From assembly GCA_012518675.1 (NCBI GenBank), contig JAAYRR010000055.1, forward strand, positions 1 through 32,535: DNA of 32,535 bases, written 5' to 3'. Position numbers and translations under genes: made by a program. Positions within the stretch are counted from its first letter, which is position 1. Every line of letters starts with the position of its first letter. Below, in pieces: positions 10,253-18,090 of the stretch. The DNA is from Bacillota bacterium (GTDB lineage Bacteria; Bacillota; Dethiobacteria; DTU022; UBA8154). The notes under the pieces were generated by a model. The model was given only the letters and a program-made list of their open reading frames with translations, had not been told where the DNA came from and did no database searches.

Positions 10253-10621
10253 ATGGAAATCAGGGAACAAGTGATTGTCCCCTTAGGCTACGGTAAATTT
10301 GTAAGGTCTGACAAGGTTATTGCCCTGGAGCCCATTGAAGACAACAGGGGGCCTGGACGGCGCACCAAGGTTTATGTTGAACAGATGCCCAATCCTCTTA
10401 TCGCCTCGCGGACAGAACATGCAATTTTGAAAAACATCGTCCAAACCCCCCAGGAAATATTAGAGGCTACTGCTGCCCTGGAATTACTGCAAGACCTGCT
10501 GGATGACATTGAACAGGTGGGGCCAATGTTGCGGAAAAGCATCAAAAAAGAAGCCACCCTGGATTTGGATCTGTTTGAATTAAAGATTAAGGAAATATTG
10601 GATCAGACAGAGTGGGAATAA
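10253..10621 (+). CDS. Small protein with RemA/DUF370-like N-terminal segment and helical C-terminal extension
   Basis: RBS AAAGGAGG before ATG 10253; LGYGKFVRSDKVIALEPIEDNRGPGRRTKVYVEQMPNPLIASRTEHAILKNIV resembles the RemA pattern (GFGN.V....-GRRTRAV-hViLSAV). Confidence 0.7.
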   Translation: MEIREQVIVPLGYGKFVRSDKVIALEPIEDNRGPGRRTKVYVEQMPNPLIASRTEHAILKNIVQTPQEILEATAALELLQDLLDDIEQVGPMLRKSIKKEATLDLDLFELKIKEILDQTEWE

Positions 10622-10877
10622 ACTGTTCTTGCGGCCCGGGAAATGTTTAAAGGCAGATGACATCTCCGGGAATTTTTAAAAAATAGGACAAGCACATGCG
10701 CAGGCCGTGCTGTTTCCTTTTTATGGTTTCCAAAAAAATTAACATTTTTGATAAAAATGCTTATAATACATTGATGGCTGAATTTTCTTCATATTTACAA
10801 TATATTGGGAATAACCTATTACTAATACTTTAAATGCCACTTTTTGATAAAGTGTTTTTGCAAAGGTAATTGCTAAG

Positions 10878-10977
10878 GGGGCCCCTGTGCCTAAAATTGT
10901 CAGGCATGTTATTCCAACCCAAATATTCAGATAATTCTTACAACAAGCTGCGGTAAAGATCAGGACCCAGGGGCCCC
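10878..10977. repeat. Inverted repeat GGGGCCCCTG ... CAGGGGCCCC in the leader region of the symporter operon
   Basis: Arms 10878-10887 and 10968-10977, exact reverse complements. Confidence 0.6.
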
Positions 10978-11062
10978 GTGGGGTTGAATGAAAGGGGTGG
11001 TAGTTTTCAGGAAATTTTTTAGTTGAAGGCAACAAAATTTAGAGAAAGGAGAGATCAATATT

Positions 11063-11161
11063 ATGTCCAGTGGATGGTTTGCTTGGTGGTGCGTGGGAAT
11101 TGCCAGTATTATTTTTACCCTCGCAGGGACGATCTTAACGATTGCGAGGTGGAAAGAATGA
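11063..11161 (+). CDS. Small single-TM ORF (32 aa), candidate symporter accessory subunit
   Basis: RBS AAAGGAGAG before ATG 11063; MSSGWFAWWCVGIASIIFTLAGTILTIARWKE; stop TGA (11159-11161) overlaps the symporter ATG (11158) as ATGA. Below the length cutoff of the ORF track. Confidence 0.8.
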   Translation: MSSGWFAWWCVGIASIIFTLAGTILTIARWKE

Positions 11162-12726
11162 CAGCAATACCGGAGTTGACTGCGGCTTATACAATAGCTG
11201 CTATTGCCGGTTTGGGCGGGATGCTTGTTTTTTGTTTTATTTTGGGGTTGGTTGCCCGGCGCCGTGCCTCCTCCTATGATACCTACATGGTTGGGAAACG
11301 GGAAATGGGACCGTTTATTACCGGTTGCGCCATTTCTTCAACTTACCTAAGTGGTTGGGCAACCATGGGTATGATGGGGATCACCTATGCTGTAGGGTGG
11401 TCGGGGATGTGGTTTGCAGGGGTATGGACAATTTTTGGCATAGTCCCCACAATTTTTCTTGCTGCACGCAAGCTCAGTGATTTCAGTGCACGTAACAACA
11501 CCCGTACCTTGGGTGATATTGCCCGGGTACGCTATGACAGCAAGATAGCTTCTACTTTTGTGGCGACAGCAATGGCCTTGATGATGTTTGCTTATGCGGT
11601 CGGCCAACTGAAGGCTGCCGGCACCCTGTGGTATGCCGTTACCGGCCTTTCGCCTTTTTGGTGCCTGCTTTTTGCAGTGCTTGTCGTGCTGGTGTATCTG
11701 ATTATCGGTGGTTACACTGCTACACAGTGGGCCATGGGTTTTCAGGGTATCCTTTTAGGCATTGCCTGTTTTGTTTTGGGGATTTTAGCTTTGAAGTTTG
11801 TTGGCGGTGCCGGGGCTATGGAAGCGCGTTTGGCTGCAGAAGACCCCAACCTGTTAATGTTGGTCCGTCCCGATCTGCCGCGGGTTGGTACAAATCAGCT
11901 GTTTTCCGATATGATCGGTGTCAGTTCCACCCTCCTTCTTTTCTTCAGCATGAGTACCGGGATGCCCCATAACGTGGCCCGTTTTCTGGGAATGAGGCAG
12001 ATGAAGAAGAAGATGGATTTTATCTGGTTAATTCTGCCGGTTTTTGCGATAGCCGGTTTCCCCATTATGCTTAACGCCGTTACCGGTTTATGTGCACGGG
12101 CTACTTTTGGCACGGCACTCTTCGATATCCTGCCCTGGAAAGGTGATCTGGCAGCACCCTTTATGGCGATGGCAGCCGGGGGTGTGGGCATGTCTACCTT
12201 ATATGTTACCGGTGTTTTTGCAGCAACCTTATCCACCTTTTCCGGCATGATTTTGATTATTGCCGGTAATATTGCCAACGATATCATCGGCACCTGGTCG
12301 CCAAATATTTCTCCCCGGTCACTTTTATTGCTCAACCGTATTCTATTAGTCCCGGTAGCCCTTGTACCTTTCATTTGGACACTCTACAATCCCCCGGAAC
12401 TTCTTGCCTTGCTCACCGGTCAGGCCGCGGCCGGCTTTGGCGGCATGTTTCTGCCGACAATTACCCTTGGTCTTTGGTGGAGACGGGCGACCAAAGAAGG
12501 CGCTATAGCCTGTGTTACCTATGGGCTTCTAACGACGATTCTATTTTCCTACCTGGTTGGTAAAAACATCATGGGTATGGGCTGGGCAATTTGGTTGATC
12601 GTGCTTGGTTCCCTGATTTGTTATGTGGTGGGCAGTCTTCTTTCCAAGCCCCTGCCCAAGGAAAAGTTGGATGAAATCCTGGGCCCTGTAGCCCCGGCAA
12701 AAGGTGCTACCGTTTCAGCCGAATAA
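11158..12726 (+). CDS. Sodium:solute symporter (SSS family)
   Basis: MTAIPELTAAYTIAAIAGLGG...; about 13 TM segments; YLIIGGYTATQWAMGFQGILL and TLSTFSGMILIIAGNIANDI typical of SSSF. Listed ORF starts at 11023, but ATG 11158 fits the coupled start. Confidence 0.92.
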   Translation: MTAIPELTAAYTIAAIAGLGGMLVFCFILGLVARRRASSYDTYMVGKREMGPFITGCAISSTYLSGWATMGMMGITYAVGWSGMWFAGVWTIFGIVPTIFLAARKLSDFSARNNTRTLGDIARVRYDSKIASTFVATAMALMMFAYAVGQLKAAGTLWYAVTGLSPFWCLLFAVLVVLVYLIIGGYTATQWAMGFQGILLGIACFVLGILALKFVGGAGAMEARLAAEDPNLLMLVRPDLPRVGTNQLFSDMIGVSSTLLLFFSMSTGMPHNVARFLGMRQMKKKMDFIWLILPVFAIAGFPIMLNAVTGLCARATFGTALFDILPWKGDLAAPFMAMAAGGVGMSTLYVTGVFAATLSTFSGMILIIAGNIANDIIGTWSPNISPRSLLLLNRILLVPVALVPFIWTLYNPPELLALLTGQAAAGFGGMFLPTITLGLWWRRATKEGAIACVTYGLLTTILFSYLVGKNIMGMGWAIWLIVLGSLICYVVGSLLSKPLPKEKLDEILGPVAPAKGATVSAE

Positions 12727-12755
12727 GTTTATTTTTTCAAAAATCCTGATAAGCT

Positions 12756-12816
12756 GAAAAGCAGTTCCCCTGTTTGCAGGTTGATATATTCTGCCGGACA
12801 GGAAGAACTGCTTTTC
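12756..12816 (+). terminator. Large stem-loop, likely terminator of the symporter operon
   Basis: GAAAAGCAGTTC (12756-12767) pairs perfectly with GAACTGCTTTTC (12805-12816); inner CCTGT/ACAGG pairing. Confidence 0.65.
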
Positions 12817-12926
12817 TGCATTTACATTAGTTTGTGCCGTGTTAAGGCCATTAAAAATATCATCTGACTGGCAAGGCTTCAGCCCTTTTTAACAACGCTT
12901 TTGTTGGTTATATTTTTACATGGTTT

Positions 12927-14072
12927 TTAGCTTTTGGGCAGGATTTTGCGTATGGCAGGATATCCGGCAAAAGAAAGGGCGTTGTAAACAAACAGTATTT
13001 CGTTTAACCCATATTGCTTAACATAGCCCTGCAGGGATGTGTTGAAGTGGCGCAGATCGATGACATGCATTTCATCATAATGGTTGGCGAAAAAAGGGAG
13101 CAGGCAGTTGGCATAAGAATCCTTGACCACGAGCAGCCTGCGGCCGGTTTGGTTTTGTACATTAATTCTGACTAGGGCATGGTTGCCGTCCAAAAAAACT
13201 GCATATTTGTCTTTTTGTAATAAATGTTCTTTGGCATACAGGCTTTGGTCTGTCTTTTTTTCATTCACGTACTCAACCCGGCAAGAAAAATTTCTCTTTG
13301 GTTTAAAAAGCTGGACAACATCAGGCAGTATAAAGCGATGGCCGCTTTTTGCATGCAGTGTGCCATAAAAATCGCTGCTAACCTGTTCGATGGTAAAATC
13401 ATTTATATCCAAAGGTTTATAATCTAAAAGGGGCCCTGCTTCCCGGTAGGCATAATATGCCCCCCGGGTTGTCCAGTGGTGGTCTGTTTTATAATAAATG
13501 TATTCCTGCCGGTGCGCGGCTAAGGCAGGGCCGGTATCAATAAATTTAATTTTGGGTGAAAGCAGTTTCTTGGTTGAAATATACTGATCATTTACGGGGT
13601 GGGGTGCTACAAAATGCGGCAGTTTGTCGGCTAAAACCTGAACAGAAGATGGCGCTAAAAGGAAATAAACCTTGGCGGGGATGTTTGCTGCAAAGCGGTT
13701 GACAGCATCAATGTTTTCTGCCAACAGGGCTGCATCAAGCTTCCCCGGTTTCTGCAGCAGGTAACCTTCCCGGCCGAAGTAGACGCCATTATTATCTTTT
13801 TTTTGTAAAATTAGTTCAGCAGCAGATTTAAGGCTGACCCACATATCCCGGTAGGCAAATTGATCGGCAACATAATTTTCAACAGCCGAACCGAATTTGC
13901 CAGAGATTAGATTGTCCCACGAAAAGGCCGGTTTTTTTTGCAGCATACGATTTTCTGTTTCTGAAAAAGCCTGGTCAGGCAACAATATAAACAGCAATGC
14001 AAAACTGGTTAAAAAGACTATTAATATGACTGTTAAAATTTTGTTGAAAAGATGCAAGCGATCATCCCCCAT
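12927..14072 (-). CDS. DHHW/AlgJ-AlgX-like SGNH-type acetyltransferase partner
   Basis: YYKTDHHWTTRGAYYAYREA, FLLAPSSVQV, LLVVKDSYANCLLPF; N-terminal TM. Confidence 0.85.
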   Translation of the reverse strand: MGDDRLHLFNKILTVILIVFLTSFALLFILLPDQAFSETENRMLQKKPAFSWDNLISGKFGSAVENYVADQFAYRDMWVSLKSAAELILQKKDNNGVYFGREGYLLQKPGKLDAALLAENIDAVNRFAANIPAKVYFLLAPSSVQVLADKLPHFVAPHPVNDQYISTKKLLSPKIKFIDTGPALAAHRQEYIYYKTDHHWTTRGAYYAYREAGPLLDYKPLDINDFTIEQVSSDFYGTLHAKSGHRFILPDVVQLFKPKRNFSCRVEYVNEKKTDQSLYAKEHLLQKDKYAVFLDGNHALVRINVQNQTGRRLLVVKDSYANCLLPFFANHYDEMHVIDLRHFNTSLQGYVKQYGLNEILFVYNALSFAGYPAIRKILPKS

Positions 14073-14086
14073 TTATTGGGCCCTTT

Positions 14087-15493
14087 TTAAAAACGAAAAT
14101 ATAAAAACGGGTTATAGGTTGTGTCAACTAAATATGCAGTGGAGAAAATCAGGATCAACAGGCAGGCTAGCACAGCCGCTAGCTTGTAGCATGTTGCAGA
14201 TTTTTTAAGTAATTTTTGGTGAAGGTTTTTAATATAGGGTACAGAGGCCCATATAGAGATGAAAATTAACGCAGCCTGGGTATAAAAATAGTAAAGCGTC
14301 TGCCTATCAAAAAAACCACTGTTATTTATGCCGAGCAGGGCCTGTATAAATTGAAAACCGGCAGGTAAATGATCAAAAGCAAATAGCACCCAGCCGAAAA
14401 GTATCAGCAAAATGGTATAAAAATGACGGACGAAACGGGGTGCCCCGTGCAGCCATTTTAAAAGGAAGGCTTTTTCCAGGGCCAAAATAAAGCCGTAGTA
14501 GAGCCCCCAACAGACAAAATTCCAGCTGGCCCCGTGCCATAGCCCGGTTAAAAACCAGACGATGAACAGGTTTCTGTAAAGCAGCGCCTTGCCGGAGCGG
14601 TTTCCCCCTAAGGGAATGTAAACATATTCCCGGAACCAGGTTCCAAGGGAGATATGCCAGCGCCGCCAGAATTCAGTAATATTTTGGGAGATATAGGGAT
14701 AATTGAAGTTTTCCGGGAATGTAAAGCCAAACATCTGACCCAAACCGACGGCCATATCAGAATAACCGCTAAAATCAAGATAGATCTGTAAAGCGAAGGC
14801 GATAATTCCCAACCAAGCTGTGCAGGTAGTCAGTTCAAGGGGGGGAATATGTTGAATTTGTGACCATAAAAGACCGATGTTGTTTGCAAGCAGTACCTTT
14901 TTGCCCAACCCGGCTACAAAACGCCATACGCCGGTTCCAAAACTGGCAAACCCCTCCTTTCTTTGTACCAACTGTGCAGAAATTGTTTGGTACCTTATAA
15001 TGGGGCCGGCGATCAGTTGCGGGAATAGCGCAATATAAGTGCCGAAGGCCATGAAGTTTCGTTGGGCAGTTGCCTTGCCGCGGTAAACATCAACGATGTA
15101 AGACAGGGCCTGGAAGGTGTAAAAGGAGATACCGATCGGCAGCGGCAGGTCTAGGCCTGTGAAAGAGGTACCCTGCAGGTTATTGACAATTTGTAAAATA
15201 AAGTCATAATATTTAAAAAAACCCAAAAGCCCGGCGTTAATGACAACGACAAAAAAAAGGGCCGGCCGGGTAATTTTTTTATTGTTGCGGTGGCCTTCAA
15301 TTAGCAGCCCAAACGCAAAGTTAATAACAATGGAAAAAAACATTAAAAAAATATAGAGGGGTTCCCCCCAGGCATAGAATATTAAACTGCCAATAAACAA
15401 GATAAAATTTCTCAGGCGGTACGGAACCAAAAAGTAAATTAAAAGGATCAGGGGCAGAAAAACAAAAAGAAAAAACAAGCTGCTAAAGACCAT
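14087..15493 (-). CDS. MBOAT family O-acyltransferase (AlgI/DltB-like)
   Basis: NYPYISQNITEFWRRWHISLGTWFREYVYIPLGGNR and FLTGLWHGASWNFVCWGLYYG motifs; polytopic. Confidence 0.95.
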   Translation of the reverse strand: MVFSSLFFLFVFLPLILLIYFLVPYRLRNFILFIGSLIFYAWGEPLYIFLMFFSIVINFAFGLLIEGHRNNKKITRPALFFVVVINAGLLGFFKYYDFILQIVNNLQGTSFTGLDLPLPIGISFYTFQALSYIVDVYRGKATAQRNFMAFGTYIALFPQLIAGPIIRYQTISAQLVQRKEGFASFGTGVWRFVAGLGKKVLLANNIGLLWSQIQHIPPLELTTCTAWLGIIAFALQIYLDFSGYSDMAVGLGQMFGFTFPENFNYPYISQNITEFWRRWHISLGTWFREYVYIPLGGNRSGKALLYRNLFIVWFLTGLWHGASWNFVCWGLYYGFILALEKAFLLKWLHGAPRFVRHFYTILLILFGWVLFAFDHLPAGFQFIQALLGINNSGFFDRQTLYYFYTQAALIFISIWASVPYIKNLHQKLLKKSATCYKLAAVLACLLILIFSTAYLVDTTYNPFLYFRF

Positions 15494-15520
15494 TGTATCC
15501 TGTCCTTTATTTCTGCATGT

Positions 15521-16045
15521 TTATTTTAAGAATGTATCCCAGACCTTTTTTACATCTTCGTTATGATTCGAAACGCAGACGATCACATATTTACCTTTAA
15601 CTGCAATAAAGGGGTCTTTTAACTTGGGCAGTTCTGCCGGCAGGTAATCTTCAAAACCAGTTATTTGGTTTGCAAGGCGTTCCCGGGCAGCCGTTTCAAT
15701 TTCCTGTGCGGCCTCATTATCAACAGCTTCAAAAACAGCGATCTCCTCCGCAGTGGCGCCGGTACTGACATACACCTGCTGTTGTACCACATTAGCTGTG
15801 GGTATTTGGTAGATGGCAGCGATCATTTCTGCACTGATTGCCGTCAGGGTGTCTTGGAAGGCAATTGTTTCCCGCAGTGTATCGGCACATTCTTCGACGT
15901 TTAAGGTTAAGTCTTCACCGGCAGGCCGGGTGCTGCAGCCTGGCAGTACTGTGACGGTTGTAAAAAATATCAACAACAGCATCAGCAGGGGTAAGCGCAG
16001 TAAGCGCTGCGTGTTTTCCGGGAAGGATCGCTCCCGTCTGTTCAT
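15521..16045 (-). CDS. DUF4358-like lipoprotein
   Basis: Lipobox LPGC; size, position next to MBOAT/DHHW genes, and C-terminal YVIVCVSNHNEDVKKVWDTF fit DUF4358 proteins; family call made from memory. Confidence 0.6.
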   Translation of the reverse strand: MNRRERSFPENTQRLLRLPLLMLLLIFFTTVTVLPGCSTRPAGEDLTLNVEECADTLRETIAFQDTLTAISAEMIAAIYQIPTANVVQQQVYVSTGATAEEIAVFEAVDNEAAQEIETAARERLANQITGFEDYLPAELPKLKDPFIAVKGKYVIVCVSNHNEDVKKVWDTFLK

Positions 16046-16071
16046 TGTTTATACACTCTCCCGTTAAAATA

Positions 16072-17151
16072 TTAGGGCAAGATATAGTGTTGCCTAAGAT
16101 AACCCAACCAAAGATCGCAATAAGCTTTCTGCAGGTGAATTCCATCAGTGGTTGCTTCACCGGCCAGATTTCCTTCCGGATCGGCAACACATTGCGCAAC
16201 GTCCAGGTAATAAAGTTCTTTTTCTGCAGCCATCTGTTGAATCAACCCATTATACTTTTCTATGTTGATGTTGTTATAAATTGCATCGTTTTTGGATCGC
16301 TCTTCGGAAACGGGGAGCAGGGATTGGACGTAGATTTGGGCCTGGGGCGCAATGTTTTTGATTTCATCAATGGCTTCACCATATCTTTTAATAAACAGAT
16401 CACTGTAAGCCCAGCCCAGTTCGTTGATGCCCAGCATGATATAGACCTTCCGGAACGGTGTTTGGGTTAACGCTTCGATAATAGTCATTTTTTTGCCACT
16501 GTTATTTACAATAAATTCCTTGGTCAGGATTGTATCCACCTTCAAACCTTTGGCGGTATAATACGTTGCCTCTTCCGGGCCGCTAAAGATTTTAAAACCT
16601 TCTGTACGGGAATCACCGATAAAAACAGCATCTTTAAAGTAATCGTCAGGCACGGCAGCACCTGCTGCCGGCACAGGTTTGTGATAATCGTACCCGTTTT
16701 TTTCAGGATCCCGGGGGGGTGTGACTGGAACTTGATCTCCGGGGCCGGGGGCATTGTATTCCCCTTTCCCTGCGGGCTGCGCGTGGGGCGGTGGGGTCGT
16801 GGTTTGTGCCCGTTCCCCAGGGTTACCGGCTTCATATACCCCTTTTTCAGGGGGCTGCGTGGCAGGCGGGGGTTTTACAGATACAGGGGGGGCAGGCCTG
16901 CCTGCATCTGTAGCTGATGAAGGTGCGCCGGTTTGTTCTGCAGGTGGGTAGGCCGCCTGGTTTACCGGGGGAAGGTTGTTCCCCGGGGGAACATTAACAC
17001 CGGCGTTGTGGGTATAACCGGGACGCAAAATGGTAATAAGGGCGATTATAAGAAAAAACAGGGCAACCAGTTGGGAAAAATGGGATCGCCGCAAGAAACG
17101 TTGTAACCTGTTTTTTGGTTTTAACTGTATTCTGTAATCTTTGTTTGCCAT
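16072..17151 (-). CDS. Membrane-anchored SGNH/GDSL hydrolase with proline-rich repeat linker
   Basis: FIGDSRTEGFK (block I), IMLGINELGW (block III), TTDGIHLQ (block V); N-terminal TM followed by a P-rich segment. Confidence 0.87.
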   Translation of the reverse strand: MANKDYRIQLKPKNRLQRFLRRSHFSQLVALFFLIIALITILRPGYTHNAGVNVPPGNNLPPVNQAAYPPAEQTGAPSSATDAGRPAPPVSVKPPPATQPPEKGVYEAGNPGERAQTTTPPPHAQPAGKGEYNAPGPGDQVPVTPPRDPEKNGYDYHKPVPAAGAAVPDDYFKDAVFIGDSRTEGFKIFSGPEEATYYTAKGLKVDTILTKEFIVNNSGKKMTIIEALTQTPFRKVYIMLGINELGWAYSDLFIKRYGEAIDEIKNIAPQAQIYVQSLLPVSEERSKNDAIYNNINIEKYNGLIQQMAAEKELYYLDVAQCVADPEGNLAGEATTDGIHLQKAYCDLWLGYLRQHYILP

Positions 17152-17221
17152 TGCTGGAAACGTTCCTTTCCCGGGCCATAATATTCCTGTTCCAGGGCAT
17201 TGAATTTATTTTACTGTGATC

Positions 17222-17227
17222 ATTATA
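17222..17227 (-). promoter_or_regulatory. Putative -10 (TATAAT) of the O-acetylation operon
   Basis: TATAAT on the minus strand, 71 nt upstream of the SGNH start; no recognisable -35, consistent with activator dependence. Confidence 0.5.
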
Positions 17228-17248
17228 ACCGCTTTATTTCGACAATTA

Positions 17249-17287
17249 TTTACAAGGTTATTAAAGATTGGTTACAAAAAAGTTACA
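17249..17287 (-). promoter_or_regulatory. Four-half-site WalR/PhoP-type response regulator box array
   Basis: Minus strand reads TGTAAC-TTTTT-TGTAAC-CAATC-TTTAAT-AACCT-TGTAAA: four hexamers with exact N5 spacing (11-nt period). Confidence 0.65.
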
Positions 17288-17373
17288 GTTGTCAAATTTG
17301 GGTTCTTTTTGGGGAAACATTGTTGTATTTATAGTACAATAGCAATGATCAACAGTCCAGAGGTGATTATTTC

Positions 17374-18090
17374 ATGCCGGCAAATAAAACGAAGGTCCTG
17401 GTAGTTGAGGACGAAGCCTCCATCCGTAAATTTATTGCCATTAACCTACATAGAAATGATTTTGTGGTTTTAGAGGCGGGTGACGGGGAAACCGCCCTTG
17501 AAATGGCCCGAAGGTATTCACCCGGTGTAATAGTACTGGATGTGATGCTGCCTGCGATGGACGGTTTTGAGGTGTGCATGCAAATAAGGCGCATGCTGCC
17601 CCAGGTTATTATTATTATGCTTACAGCCCGGGGAGAGGATATGGACAAAATTATGGGGTTGGAGCTCGGTGCTGATGATTACATGGTCAAACCCTTTAAT
17701 CCCCTGGAATTGGTGGCACGCATCCGTGCCAACCTGCGAAAAATGGCCAGCTGTGTGCCTGTAAAAACAAATTGTATCAGCTTTCAACAGCTGAGGCTGG
17801 ATTTAGAAGGGCAGCGTTTCTATAAAGATGAAGAAGAAATAGAATTAACACCGACAGAATTTGCCATGATGAAAGTTTTTATGAGCAATCCCCGGAAAGC
17901 GTTCAGCCGGAACGAAATTATGAACTGTGTTTGGGGCCAGAATTATTTTGGGGATCTGAAAACAGTAGATGTAAATATCCGCAGGATACGGGAAAAACTG
18001 GAGGAAGATCCCTCTGCCCCCCAATGGATTGAAACAGTCTGGGGAGTTGGTTACCGCTTAAAGGGGGCGGCAGGACATGCCCAGTATTAG
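17374..18090 (+). CDS. OmpR/PhoB-family response regulator
   Basis: VLVVEDE, VIVLDVMLPAMDGFEV, LTARGEDMDKIMGLELGADDYMVKPFNPLEL; C-terminal winged helix RRIREKLEEDPSAPQWIETVWGVGYRLKG. Confidence 0.96.
   Translation: MPANKTKVLVVEDEASIRKFIAINLHRNDFVVLEAGDGETALEMARRYSPGVIVLDVMLPAMDGFEVCMQIRRMLPQVIIIMLTARGEDMDKIMGLELGADDYMVKPFNPLELVARIRANLRKMASCVPVKTNCISFQQLRLDLEGQRFYKDEEEIELTPTEFAMMKVFMSNPRKAFSRNEIMNCVWGQNYFGDLKTVDVNIRRIREKLEEDPSAPQWIETVWGVGYRLKGAAGHAQY

Noticed and set aside
10990-11010. GGGGTGGTAG resembling a T-box AGGGTGGNACCGCG motif upstream of the symporter
   Set aside because: The ACCGCG half is missing and no stem I/terminator arrangement was recognisable.
10739-11035. 98-aa minus ORF with hydrophobic stretches before the symporter
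   Set aside because: No RBS-supported start and no recognisable family; could be a remnant but unsupported.
11628-11972. 114-aa plus ORF inside the symporter
   Set aside because: Out-of-frame with a clear SSS coding sequence; cysteine-rich non-domain translation.
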